DNA from: Lunularia cruciata
Taxonomy: Eukaryota > Streptophyta > Marchantiopsida > Lunulariales > Lunulariaceae
Direction: 5' to 3'
DNA length: 64,000 nt
Assembly (NCBI GenBank): GCA_948567375.1
Contig: OX419759.1
Location: 19,560,744 to 19,624,743 of the forward strand
This document shows positions 20,860-32,815 of this stretch, one piece after another; within the stretch, counting starts at the first letter, position 1, and each line of letters begins with the position of its first letter. Under the pieces are notes generated by a model that searched no databases, was not told where the DNA came from, and was given only the letters and a program-made list of their open reading frames with translations. The translations under genes were made by a program, and so were the position numbers.

Positions 20860-21418
20860 TGTGGCACTTTAGAGTCCATGTATGACTTACCTATGAGTTG
20901 TGCTTCTATAATGTGTGATGTTGACAACTATTTATGTTGTGTAGTGATGTATATATGTATGATAGTTGTCATGCCATTTATAGCCTTGCACCTAGATTGC
21001 TTGGACTCTAAAGTAGTAGTGTTGGTAGTCAGGAGTATTTTGGTAGTTACTCAGAGACTACTTGTTGACAAATAGTTTTTGTGTTTGGAGTATTGACTAC
21101 ATGGTGAAGCCCACCATCACTTGCACCGTTTGGACTATTGGGTGTGCTATCACCGAGACCGTTAGGGTTTGAGACCTAGCTCAAGTCCAGGGAGTATAGT
21201 TTTGAAGTGCAACTCCAGAGAGCTCACTTCTTTGATGTTGAGTCTTTGAGTTCTTGGCTATGGTGTACAGAGGCCAACTAGCATCACTTGGATTCTCTTA
21301 GCTAGAGTGGGTGTGGCTTGATTGTAATCAATACCCAGTTGTTGGAAGATTATTGAGTGATAGATCAAGTACTAATTTGATTGAGAGTAATTTGAGTTGT
21401 GTAAAAAAATTGATTTAT
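20860..21418 (+). repeat. Candidate 3' LTR of element 2
   Basis: A sequence starting tgtggcactttagagtcc at 20860 recurs at 21419 as tgtggcattttaaagtcc, with about 100 bases of homology each. The spacing is 559 bases. The first copy lies after the pol end of element 2, as expected for a 3' LTR. The right boundary is unclear: no CA end is visible at 21418. Confidence 0.45.
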
Positions 21419-21522
21419 TGTGGCATTTTAAAGTCCATGTATGACTTATGTGTGAGTTGTGCTTCTATAGTGTGTGATGTTGACAACAATGTTTGTAGTG
21501 TAGCAATATATATACGCATGAC
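21419..21522 (+). repeat. Second, truncated copy of the element-2 LTR start
   Basis: This is homologous to 20860-20965 (shared gagttgtgcttctata and gtgtgatgttgacaac), then breaks off near 21522 where a different sequence begins. It may be a tandem LTR remnant or a second insertion of the same family. Confidence 0.55.
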
Positions 21523-21952
21523 AAAGTGCCTAAATCTTTTTAAAGCCCCAAGATTGACCAAGTGTTCACTCCATTATAGCCAGGAATTACTCAAAGTCTA
21601 TGATGAAGTTGTTCAAGTCCAAAAGATCAACTTACTAGAACAACAACAAGGCAATCTTCTTTGCTTACATGTACAATGGAAGGCCTATAAACTGAGTAGC
21701 CATGTTTTGGTAGCAAATGCACAAATTGGCAAGAGATATGAATGAGGAAGGAGGAGTCACCTTGGTATCCCCCTTTATTATTCATTTTTACTTGGAGATG
21801 GATTTTTAACCCCAACCAAGAAGGAGAAGTTCTCGGATCATTATTTACCCAAAGGACATTTTGATAAGCCACAAGAGAAAGAAATGATGAAGAAGAAGTA
21901 CACATTAGTGGATGCAAAATTTGCTTGCATATTGAAGTTTTTTCTAGTAGAA

Positions 21953-22066
21953 GAAGCTCATAATACTTTGGGCTTTCAAAAGAAGAGACAATTGGAGTTG
22001 GCAAAAGAAGAAGCTCACAATACTTTGGGCTTCCAAAAGAAAAGACAAATGGAGTTGGCAAAAGAA
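21953..22066 (+). repeat. 57-bp tandem duplication, two units
   Basis: Units 21953-22009 and 22010-22066 differ at only a few bases and both read EAHNTLGFQKKRQ then L/M, ELAKE in one frame. The period is a multiple of three, so the frame is kept. It lies in the left, Lys-rich part of element D. Confidence 0.85.
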
Positions 22067-22264
22067 CCTCCATTGTGGGAGAAGAAAATACAAAAAATCT
22101 CCTCATGGATTAAGGTGAAGGCCAAGAAGAGAGCTAAGAAGATTTGAGTGGTGGATAATTTGGAGGAAGAAGATGAAGTTGTACAAACACCCAAGGCACC
22201 ACCCACCACCAACAAACAATCATTCACCCAAATAATCATATTTTCATAGAAGGAGGCAAGAGAG

Positions 22265-23500
22265 GACCAAGTGGAGAAGAACAAAGAGATAAAAATAAAA
22301 ATAGATTTTAAAGCTACTTTAAAACAAGATCCTTTCTTTCATCTTATACAAAGTTACCTTGTAGTAGCAAGTGACAAGGAATACAATATCTTTTCATTCA
22401 AAAATGGCCTTCTAATTTGTGAGAATCATATATGTGTTCCAACTATGAGAGATCTATGACTTATGTGACTTCAAGAAGCATATGATCTACCAATTTTTGG
22501 GCACATCGGCATGGAAAAGATGTTGAGAGTACTCTTTAACACCAATGATGGTGGCCAAACTTGGCACAAGAGGTTCAAGAGTTTGTCCAATCTTGTGCAA
22601 ATTGCTAATGCAATAAGATGTGCTACCAAAAGCTGGGTGTTCACTCCTAGCAATTCCATCTGCCCAATAGGAATATGTGAGCTGAAATCTGATCACATCC
22701 TTACCCACTATGGACCAAGGCCATACAAAAATCATGGTTTTTTGTTGATAAGGTCAACAAGTAGATTCATCTAGTGCCTATTATTGATATAGTAGGTGCT
22801 CCCATGTTGGCCAAAATTTGTACTCATGTTGTAGTACTTGTACTCATCTTTGATTGTGATCCTTGATTCATTGGTAAATTTTGGCAACTTCTCTTCAAAC
22901 TACTTGGAACCAAGCTTACCTTGTTTATGGCCTATCATCCTCAAACTGATAGGCAAACCAAATGAGCAAATTTCACTCTAGAATATACATTCCGTGCTTG
23001 TGTCAACATTCATCACACCAATTTGGATAGTTGGCTTATGGTTTTCACTTTTTTTTACAATAGTTCTAAGCAAGTAAGTACCAGATTCTCTCTCTTCTTA
23101 TTTAATTATGGGCAAGATCCACTTGTTATTGATTCTTTTCTTGCACCACCACCATCTCATATCCCTCATACTTCCACCTTCTTATCCATGTTATTTACAT
23201 CCTTAAACCAAGCCAAGTCTCATCTTCTTGTTGCTCAAAATTAGCAAAAGAAATATGTCAAAAAATATTTTTGTGATATCATTTCTCAAATAAAAAATAA
23301 GGTCATGCTTTCCTTCAGTAGCTTTCCTCTCCCACTTGATACCCAAATTTATAAACTTGCTCCCGATTGGATAGGTCTATTTGATATTACTAAGATTATT
23401 TCTCTTGTTGCATACAAAATTGCACTTCCTAATCACATGAGGATCAATCTTGTCTTCCATGTTTTGAAATTGAAACCATTTGTTTCTTCCTAACCCTTCT
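22265..23500 (+). pseudogene. Integrase of element D
   Basis: FKNGLLICENHICVPTMRDL, stop, then EAYDLPIFGHIGMEKML is the N-terminal zinc region of a chromovirus integrase (H-x-G-x-x-K). The core is mostly lost, with fragments such as FGNFSSNYLEPSLP and FFYNSSKQVSTRFSLFLFNYG. Then come LNQAKSHLLVAQ and IYKLAPDWIGLFDI...HMRINLVFHVLKLKPF, the C-terminal GPF/IHPVFHVS-type module. Many stops and frameshifts break it. Confidence 0.75.
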
Positions 23501-23544
23501 TCCTTTCCTCTTTTGCAGAACCTTCTCCTCCTCCTCCTCCAATC

Positions 23545-23730
23545 CTTGTTAACAATCATGAAGAATATGAAGTTGATAGTATTCTTGCTCAAAGAGTCAT
23601 CCAACATGGGTAACAACAACAAATTGAGTATAAGGTCCTCTTGAAAGGATATCCCTTCCATATTGGTACATGGGAACATATTCCTCATCTCCAAAATGCT
23701 CAAACAGCCATACAAGAGTTCAAAGACTCC
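23545..23730 (+). pseudogene. Chromodomain of element D
   Basis: NNHEEYEVDSILAQRVIQHG, then a TAA, then QQQIEYKVLLKGYPF and TWEHIPHLQNAQTAI follow the chromodomain pattern (YEVE-IL, YLVKWKGY, TWEP-NL). Aromatic cage positions are Tyr (EEYEV), Leu where Trp usually lies (LLKGY) and Phe/Trp. It probably targeted integration to marked chromatin before decay. Confidence 0.8.
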
Positions 23731-24044
23731 ACGGCAATAGGGCCTTTATCACCTAGTAATGGTGGAATATGTAGTAATATGGAGTTAGAAAAAATGCTAA
23801 TATGAGCTAATGAGTTAGCAAAATCAATGAATTATAGCAAAAAGAAGTAGAATAGCATAATCTAAGAATACTAAGAATATTATATAAGCATCTAGGAAGC
23901 TTCTTGGTAGAAAGTCATAGAAGTATTTAGGAAACATCTTGGCAAGAAGCTTCTAGGAACCTCTAAAGGTTGATTAGCTTGTACGCCAAGTAAATAGGTA
24001 GTTTGGCTTCCACTCCAAGAAAGGTAATTTCTAGAAAGAACTAT

Positions 24045-25726
24045 TTTACCTACATTTTTCATTTTGGACGAGTTTTGAAGAAGAAGTGCCTTGCTGAAAA
24101 ATCTATATCTCGTTAGAAGTGTCTATATCTTGTTAGAAGCGTCTTGTTCAAGGGTTTCCATTGCCACCAAAATTGTAGAGTTTAGAGGTCTGTATAAGAA
24201 GTTACAAGCATTTGAAGTTTTGGGAGTAGATGTACAGAGTAGTTTAATGTCTTCAGGTTGGTGTCTTTGGGTCAATGTGACTTTGGACTTCGGACTTGAG
24301 ACTTGAGACTTTGGACTTCAGTTAACATGACTTCGGGTCATGAGACTTTAACTCAAGATGAAGATGACTAAATCCGAGGTAGTCGGACCTCAGAGTGCAG
24401 TGAAGATGACTTTGGGAATCTTGCTAGAGGTATTAGAGGAAGTTAGAGTAAGGAAAGAAGATAGTTAGGATACCCATGACTTCAATTTCAATTCTGATGG
24501 AAAATAGCAGAGAATTAGAAGAGAAACAGTAGTAGTGAATAAACCCAAAGTGCAAGATCAGACTGTAAGTGTCTTTGGGTCAGTTACATGAGTGATTAGG
24601 AGAAAGTGGGTTGCAAATTGAAGGCGTAGATAGTGTACCCATGCTTTCAATTACAATTCTTGATGAGGACACAATAGAATTAGTAAAGGAATTGATAGTA
24701 GTTAGACCCAAAGTAAGAGAGATAGGAGTGCAGGTGTCTTCGGATTTGACATTTGACACTTTAGAGAAGAGTCGGTCGGGAGATAAAGATTTAGAAGGAT
24801 TACTTGTGATAAGAATTATAGATCAGAGTGGAGAATTAGTAGAATTGGTAGAGGAATTAAGAGTTGTGAAACCCAAGGACAGAGTAGTAAGTGAAGTTAC
24901 TTTGGGTTCGGGTTTGAAAGCCAAAGAAGAGGTGGACATCGGATCGGAGTAGTAACAAAATTGAGATTTGAAGAGGCAGATATGAAGAGATTCATTGTCA
25001 TTTTGGATCTGCAGGTTAGAAGAGTTGTTAGGAAACGGTATAGTTGTTAGAACTATCAGTTGCTTCACTATTTAAGAGTAGCATTTGCAGGAAATTTTTG
25101 TTCAGTGCTCATAATTTTTGAGAATAGATAAAGCAAAGTGTTGTGAAGCAATGCTCGTTGCTTGAGCTTGATGCCAAGTATCAACATTGTGTTTGTGTTT
25201 GTGAGTGTGTGGAGAAATTTGAAGTGCAAGTCAAAGTGCTTGTTGGATGTTGGATTTTGCAACCTTGATCTTTACTCGGTGTGTTTGATCTTGAGTGAAG
25301 TGCAATTGGAGCAATGCCTTGACAGATCTGAGAGGAATTGTAGTGTTGGTAGTATTCTGCATTTGTAAGTGCAGTGCAGTGTTGATGTGAAGAAATTTTG
25401 ATTGAGGAAGTTGTGTCTTCAGTGGAGGGGTAGAACACAATTCTGAGGCAAAGTCATTTTGCAATGAAGTGCCATTTTTGGGAGAGCCTTAATCATCACA
25501 ATCAAGATTGTTTGGAAAGATTTGATGGAGTTGTGATTAAGAAGTGTTAATCTGTGACGAGACTGTGAATCAATGCTTGTTACTCTCTTCTGGGTGTGGT
25601 TTCTACTTGAGAGATTAAAGACGCAACCAAGAAGAACTACATCATTACTGTTTGACTTTGTATTTGGACATTTCTGACTCGTATCTCTACGGGAACAAAC
25701 TTTACTTACACGATTGGGTTGTCACA
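24045..25726 (+). mobile_element. Element C2 (1.7 kb) with perfect 5-bp target duplication
   Basis: It starts tttacctacatttttc (three bases shorter than the TGTGGTACC start of its relatives) and ends ggttgtcaca. Perfect actat flanks at 24040-24044 and 25727-25731. The first part resembles C4 and not C1/C3. The last 0.8 kb is shared with all C copies. It has no LTR pair. An open stretch 24611-24952 reads acidic, Glu/Val-rich repeats (ELVKELIVV, ELVEELRVV) related to the tail of the C3 coiled-coil ORF. Confidence 0.87.
25069..25076 (+). promoter_or_regulatory. Possible TATA box in C2
   Basis: tatttaag lies about 650 bases before the element end, with the coding part upstream. The same area is kept in other C copies. 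If C is a long LTR, this would be the U3/R promoter. Confidence 0.35.
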
Positions 25727-25731
25727 ACTAT

Positions 25732-26345
25732 CCTCAAAAGCTTCATGGGGCTTTTCTATAATACCAAAGCCTAAGCTCATGCTAGGTATTTGGAATTCCA
25801 CTCAATAGATAGTTTTTAATGTGACCTTCTATTCTTGTATTTCTCTCCTTGGTCTTTTACAACATCTTAAGTTAAACCCTAATAGCTTAGTTAAACTCTA
25901 ATTGCTTGGCAAAGAGAACCAATTGAACCTTGTACATTATGTTAGCCAACGATGCATAAATGGAGTCACAAAACTTCTACATTAGCCAATGTGACAGAAT
26001 TCTTGACTTAGTTATTTGGTCAAGATAAGATCATGTGCTTAGAGGATTCCTCACATGAGTTTGGACTCAATTCTTTAAAACTTTAGACTCTAGATGAATT
26101 TTTGCACAATAAATTGAGCTAATCTAGTAAATTGTAACTTTTTTGTGCAATCAATTCAAAAGTGTATAAACCAAATATGAGGAAGCACTTATCTATCTTT
26201 CATATGGAATTATCTCTCTCTAATATAATAACTTGAGTCTTGGAGGTGCTTTGGAGTTTTAGCCTTGTAGTAGTGTGATGGCTTTTGGTTATTTGCCTTC
26301 TTAGTCCATGGTATGCTACTTTAATAACCATTAGAGGTTCAACTT
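25732..26345 (+). repeat. Old relic of a B-family integrase and LTR
   Basis: 25905-25965 (cttggcaaagagaacc and following) is a decayed copy of the integrase stretch that reads GLAERT-like in B1 and B3. From about 25985 the sequence follows the B LTR: cttgacttagttatttggtcaagataagatc, agtgtataaacc, cttagtccatggtatgctac, cattagaggttca. Integrase and LTR are joined with the intervening part missing. It is much more diverged than the other B copies. Confidence 0.7.
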
Positions 26346-28664
26346 GAAAGTTTCATGGTGTTTCTTCTAATATATTTTATTTTCAATGATATGTAAAAAA
26401 TAAAGCATACACGAAAGAAGACAATGAATCAATCATCAACATGATACACCATAACAAGTCTTTGGAAACAAAGAGGGTATGGGATCCATGATGGAATACA
26501 CTCCTATGTATAAACTTAACAATATTTTTTATATTCTCAAATCTATTATTTGTTTCTCAATATTAGCACAAAATTTGAAGCACCAAAGAGATAAATTATG
26601 GATGAATGTGGACTAAAGCATGTACTTTGGTGTTTACATGATACCATTGCTATCAAGAGTTGAAGGTTGGCTTTGGAATTATTTTCCACTAATGGGACTA
26701 GACATCTATGTAAGAAAATGTCTTGTTTGGTTCTAGAGCTTGAAGGCTATGAAATAACAACATTCAACAATAGGTATTAATAATCAAGGACTTGCCTTTT
26801 TTGGCACCAAAAGTTACACCCATTATTAAGTTTACTAGGAAACCAAGACCAAATGATTAGATGCATCTGTCCAGAACTTCACAAACTGTCCTTAAGGTTG
26901 TAAGAGCAATGGTTCTAAGGAAAATAGTTGATGAATTCATAAGTCAACAAGTCAAGTTGGAAATTGATGTACACTTGTTATAGATGGCATTGAGGACCTA
27001 GAAGAAAGGGATGAAAAACATTATGTGCTAACAAAAAACAAAGGATATTTTATTTTAGACTAGTTCTTATTGCAGATAGCTTGCATGCAAGACTTATATA
27101 CTGTTATTGTATACAAAGTAGAATGCAACCTGATTTTTCTTATGTATTTTCAAGAAATTGAAATACATGTATCTTAATGTAGAAAGAAAATACAATACCA
27201 CATATAAGTGATTATGAATATGCTCCAATGTGAATATAAATATAGATCTATTATTAGACTTCTCACAAAAAACTGAAATATAATATTTTAATTTTCATTA
27301 GTATATAAATGAAAGGAGTTTACAAAAATGATTTCTATGGTAACAACCATATTAAAACAAGAATTTACCATTCATGCCTACTCTAAAATGTTTACTATTG
27401 TTATCAAAATCAATGACTAATGTTATAAAACTCCAAAATAGCAAGTCTACAGTTTTCTTAATGATAACTTTCACAAGAGTGATATAAAGGGTAAATATAA
27501 TAGGACAATGCTAGGTTATTATTTTGGTCAAAGCTACAATAAAACCTAGATAGTATCTCCTTTTCTATCAAATGATAAAACCATCATTGTTTAAGTTTCT
27601 TAATAAGATTCACGATGAAGATGAATATCAAGAGAGATTGAGAGAGGAAAAAATCATCTTGTTTAAGTTTCAATTAGTAGATAACCACAAAAACCTTTGT
27701 TTACAAAACCAATCTAAAAGAGTATTTTCCATGATTTGTAAATGATAAACCAAAAATAAGATAAGAACTCTATGTTTATCAAATTCCTCACAAATCCTTT
27801 GGGACCTAGGATGGCTCTTTGACATCTAGTTGACAAGACTGCTCACATGTAGATAACATGTTGGGTCATTTTTAATCAAGAATCTCTTTGTACTATACCC
27901 TTAATTTCACCATGAACTTCATTGGTTAACATTCAAAGATCTTAAGACCTACAATGCATATATAAAGTATACTTGGTAATATAGTATGTCAAATAAGCTT
28001 GATAAGTAGATGAGCTACTTGTGAACAAAGTGCTTAACACTTGGGTATTCATACATATGGTGATCATGAATGAGTAGATAAATTTTCTCCCCTGGTTGGT
28101 TTGAGTATTGCAAGTCCACTATTCTAAGAATCTATAACATTCAAACACTGCATTCTTTCAAAGATATTTATTCTAACAAAGAGACAAGTTATGAAAAAAT
28201 AACTAGGTATGCAAATTTTTTTAAATCTTGTTGATTTTATTGTATGTTCGTTTAAGAACTGAGGTCATATTTTTTATTTGTCATACTCATCAAGATATGT
28301 ACAAATTGTTCTTATACTTCTTATAACTATGCACTAATCATTATTACTCTTTATTATAACCTTAATTTGATTTTTTTATTGGAATATGGAGTGATGAGAA
28401 AGGCACTCATATATAGTGTCCCAATTTTCTGAAGAGTACATTTTGTTCTATTTTTCTACAGAAGAAGCATATTATTATGTCTAGGTAAAACCCCACTCAG
28501 CATGACACCCATTATTTAGTATTATCCTTGTGTCTGAAAGTTATGAAGAGGATGGTCCTGAAGGCCTTTGCCACCTTCAACCTTCAACTTGGAAGATTAT
28601 CTCCTAATAGGAAAAAAGAATTGCATGCACATTGAGGTTGATACCTTTGTGGTTACATGTCCAA
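26346..28664 (+). other. AT-rich intergenic sequence, nothing recognised
   Basis: No ORF, RNA gene or clear repeat boundary is seen. The texture suggests old transposon debris. Confidence 0.4.
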
Positions 28665-28780
28665 ATGGAACAATCTTTATCTCCTTAGAAGTGGCTTCTC
28701 ACGGGCCTCCATTGACACCAAAATCATAACATTTGGAGATTTGTAGCAAACATTGCAATCATTTGAAGGTTTAGATACCT
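28665..28780 (+). repeat. Diverged fragment resembling the C family
   Basis: ccattgacaccaaaatcataacatttggag and the flanking ttagaagtgg block parallel 24130-24185 in C2 (ccattgccaccaaaattgtagag) and the reverse strand of C4. The similarity is partial. Confidence 0.35.
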
Positions 28781-30780
28781 TTAGCCAAAGACACCTTTAG
28801 CCTAAAACAACCTTTGGTGTACAAGAAATCTTCATAGTTGTACATACAGTAGGTGTAGAAGACACCTTTGACATACAACACTTTTATTGTAGTAGAAGAA
28901 TCTTATAGCCAAAGATCTATGAGATATAAGAGTATAAATTGTAGTAAATTGGATATTTATATTTTCCTATAATTTGAAAGAGTAAATGACAAATTAAGAA
29001 CACTGAGAAATTGAAAAATAGAGCATGGACACATAAGCAACTCTTAATTAAGTGCATTAGGATATGATAAGATAAGTAGATAGGATTACTAATGAGTGAT
29101 ATAGATGTAATTAGAAGATTTCTAGCATCCCCGGTAGCCGTTAAATCTCTTCATCATGAATTATGAATAGTAAAAAGGAGTTTCAATCCAATGTAAATTT
29201 CTTCTTTCTTTCATAATCAAGGTTTGAGCACGAGGACCTCCATGATCCTTAGCACTGATTATCTACACTTTGTGTCATTACTTGTATGGTTGGTACAGTA
29301 GAAGTGAGGAAACTTGTAGTAGGAATGCATGTGTTTAAATGTAGAGAAAGATTAACACTTGATTAGGCTGTGTGATCCTTGGAGTTTTTAAGAAATGAGA
29401 AATGTAGAGAGACATAACCTAAAGCATTGACAATATCATTGAATAGGAAAGTCAATCATTAAATCAATTCCATGACTTTTGTGAGATTGTGTCTTTTTGG
29501 AAGTGTAGCACATAGTGTGCCTATTCAACCCAAGTGACAAGACCTTTGCAAGGAAATGGCTCTTCTTGGAGAAGAGATCTTTAGTATGAAGTGAATTATC
29601 ACCTTCATAAATAGATCTATTAAAAAAGTGATCTTAATTTCTCTCTTTTTTAGGGTGCTAGGGTGTGTTACACTCTCTTTTTCTCTACCTGGTCCTTGTA
29701 TAAGGTATAAGAGGTTAAATAGACAACAATAAATAAATTGTGACACTTTTTTTTCAACTCTGATCATTTTAGATCTATATTCTCAAGTGAACAAAATATC
29801 CTTATACTTATACTATTAGTGTTAGTAAGTTGACATTGGGTTGTCATATGCTTTTTGAAACACCATTAGAGAAAAATAAATGTAGATAAATTGAACAAAA
29901 TATGCCTAAATGTAAAGAGAGATAAAAGAGAATAAAGGAAGAAAATAATACATTTTCCTCATAATTTTTCTAGGAGTAAAAAGTTAAAATGAGATTAAAT
30001 ATTAAGACCTATATGATATGTCTTGTCTAAATATGCCTTTATTTAGGTTTAAAGGCAAAAGCATAAAAGAACTAAATTTCCGTGGAAAAAGTTACAACTA
30101 TATTAGTTCTTGATTTTTCTCACAAAGAAAGAGATATAAACTTAAGGAACAACTCGAAAGAAGGCTTATACCAACTCATAGAAGCAAAAGCAAAATAAAT
30201 AAATTTATACTTCTATAGAAGTGTTATAACAATATTCATTCTTGATATTCTCAAGAATAAAAAGAGAGAAAGATCGAGGGACAATTCCTTCGCACTCAAC
30301 TCAATAGAAGGTACAAACAACCTAACCATTGTAGTTCTATATTTGATACAAATATCTGAAATGTAATAATAAATTTATTAGCGTTTATTCTGTTAAAGGT
30401 AAATTATGTTATTTACAATAAAATATGATTTAAAAAATAAGTATACTAATAGAAAAAGTGTATTTTTGATATTAATTGTTTTATAAAATTTGATGTTTGA
30501 AAAAATAAATTTAATATTAATATGTAATTATAAAATTTTTAATTTCAAAATATGAAATTAAATTATTTTTTAATTCAAATTATTAATATTAATATAATAA
30601 ATTTATTTAAAGATGTTAAAACTAAAATTTATACTTTATCTAAGTTCAATTATAAAAAGAATTTAAATATTTTTATCTCGATAGATACTATATAAAAAGA
30701 TGTTAATTTTAATATATAATTAAATACCAAAAAAATAAAAATTTATAATATACCTCAATTTTATTATTCTTCTGTTGGAT
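28781..30780 (+). other. Very AT-rich stretch, nothing recognised
   Basis: 30420-30770 is almost only A and T in long runs. No coding potential or structured repeat is identified. The texture changes abruptly near 30780. Confidence 0.4.
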
Positions 30781-32815
30781 AGGTATCATCCTTTCACGCA
30801 TGTAATCAATCTAGTTACGTGAAGAGGCGTCCAGAAGATCCGGTGACCATTTACGTGGTTCAGTGAAAATCCAGTGAAAATTGCTTCTAAGCCTCCGCAT
30901 CAGGCAGGAGTTTCATTTAGCCCTCAAGTCTATGGACAATCAGAAACTGTTAAGCATGCTCCATGTCTTCGTTATCTTATGTGCATCACACTAACAGAAC
31001 CTGACTAGCTTGCTCCATGTCATGCGGGAGATCCAATGTAATAAGCGTGGTAGCGTGTAGATGGCGTCATGCTTTGGACAAGCAAACACAAAAAGTTCCA
31101 AGGACTAGACGATTTGCTATAGGCTGGGTATATTGTCAGTGGTACTAGCAGTTGTCAGCCAATCTTTGACCGCTCAGCTTTAGATTGTATCGAGGGTTCG
31201 CTTGAAGACGGGTTCTAAAAGTATTCCGTTCCCAAAGCCTATCATAGTTAAACGCGCGTGTTGCTGACGAGAATTTGAGATTCGGCTGGAGAAATATATA
31301 ATTAGTATAAGTTTTTCTGCTTGTGCACTACATGGAGGGAATTCGCCTCTACACAGTGTCAAGCCCATGGGATCTTATAGTTGATATCCTCCTACCAAGG
31401 TTACTACCATACTAGCCTTGGCAAGTCTATACGCAGATAGGGACAGCAGGACCTCATCCGTGTCTGATGTTCCGACGCACATCAGTTGTGAGTTAAGCAT
31501 TTATGGATTTCGAAAGGTCCAGTAGACACAGTTAGTATCCGAAGTTCAGCCTCGACGGGAGTGTGTTGGTCTTCCAAAGCGAGATCTCACACATGTGACC
31601 TCAAAGCGTACTACATGTATGGGGAGAGAACTGGCAATGAAATTCCATCTAGATTGAAATTGGATGTCATATGGCCGTCACATGCATGAACATGAACTTG
31701 ATAGCGTATTTTGGAAAGCATAGCATCGAATTTGAGAGCAGCTTGCCTGAGTGGCTTCAAAGTGAGGAGCTGTTTAGCGGCGCAAGCTAGTTGAAAGAAG
31801 TCTCCTAGAAAACATACTAGTTTACGACATGATCTGTGTTCGTCTTCGGACTTCCGAATATCTGAGAAACGCCGTGCTATGATATCCCCCTTTTTATCAG
31901 TGAGCGGGTGGTTTGAAGAGCCGGTAGATTATTAGATTCCGCAATCACGCCCAGGTCCTCGGGAGGGAAATGGTACAGACTATACACTTAGTTCGAAGTC
32001 CACATGACTTCCTTTCACGTCCCAGTCGTTACTGGCAGTAGGATTTGTGAGCAATTTGGTACCCTTATATGCTTCTCCGTTCCTTCTGGCTATCCCTTTA
32101 GGTTGCGCAAACTTCTCAAATGACGAGTCCCGTTCGCAGTCGGATTTATGCGTCTGATTGGAGCTGCAGATTCCTAGTCGCTTGATTTCCCTTGATTCCC
32201 TTCTAAGTTTTATGCAACTACACAGTTAATTAGGAGGCATATGTTTTCGAAGTACCGTAATTCGCGTCATGCATTGGCTTGTGCGTACATACATGTGAAT
32301 CAGTGGTTTCCTGTCATACGCCGGATCTCTTATCTAATCTGATATATGCTACGCACAAAGCTGTTTGGGTTCCGTTGGAGTAGTTGTCAACCAGATAGTT
32401 GCTGGTATGATATTTATATCATAGCAATCACACCATGGTGACCGGTACTGGGAGACGGAGTCTAAGAACTGAACTTAGGGATGTGATGTACCTCATGTAT
32501 TTATCGAAGATTTTGGACCGCAGGCCTCGATTTTCACTAACAACTGAAAATGGAGGCTAAGTCTCGGAGTCATGCTTACATGCATGGAAACAAGGGTCAT
32601 TACAGTTGATTGTTGCCTCAAATTAGTCATGCTGGTTCTTATCGCTGCTTGATTGGCATGTGGATGGTATATGCAGTGATCTGACTCAGCTTAGAGGCGC
32701 AGGGTTCAGAGGTTTGGCAAGGCACTGGATCGCGGATGACTTACGTTGGTGAAGCACAAAGAAGTTACAATTGGTGCTTTTGTCATCGGTTGCATCGGCA
32801 GCCAAAGTGGCATAC
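30781..32815 (+). other. Upstream region of the bHLH gene
   Basis: Base texture is more balanced, with frequent CG dinucleotides compared with the flanking transposons. No long ORF. It presumably holds the promoter and 5' untranslated region, possibly upstream exons that I cannot define. No transposon motif is seen. Confidence 0.45.

Larger units (their letters stand above)
4678..21418 (+). mobile_element. Element 2: Ty3-type retroelement with DNMT3-like methyltransferase and PHD finger (interrupted at 9443-20184)
   Basis: Two segments, 4678-9442 and 20185-about 21418, read as one decayed element split by B1. Domain order is retropepsin-like, cytosine-C5 methyltransferase, RT, RNase H, integrase, then (after the B1 insertion) integrase tail and PHD finger, then a candidate 3' LTR. 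Its 5' end was lost or displaced by element A. Frame changes and stops occur throughout, so no protein could be made. Stops are mostly TAG and TGA. The continuity across B1 is inferred from order and orientation: integrase core ends just before 9443 and integrase-tail-like sequence resumes at 20185. Confidence 0.75.
21523..24044 (+). mobile_element. Element D: decayed chromovirus fragment
   Basis: From left to right: helical, Lys-rich sequence with a 57-bp tandem repeat, an integrase zinc/core remnant, a GPY/F-like and VFHVLKLKPF module, and a chromodomain. No RT is visible in 21523-22265, so it is internally deleted or very old. About 23760-24039 is probably its 3' non-coding or LTR part. 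C2 is inserted at its right side. Confidence 0.7.

Noticed and set aside
31180-31368. Minus-strand 62-codon ORF upstream of the bHLH gene
   Set aside because: No recognisable motif and no partner exon.
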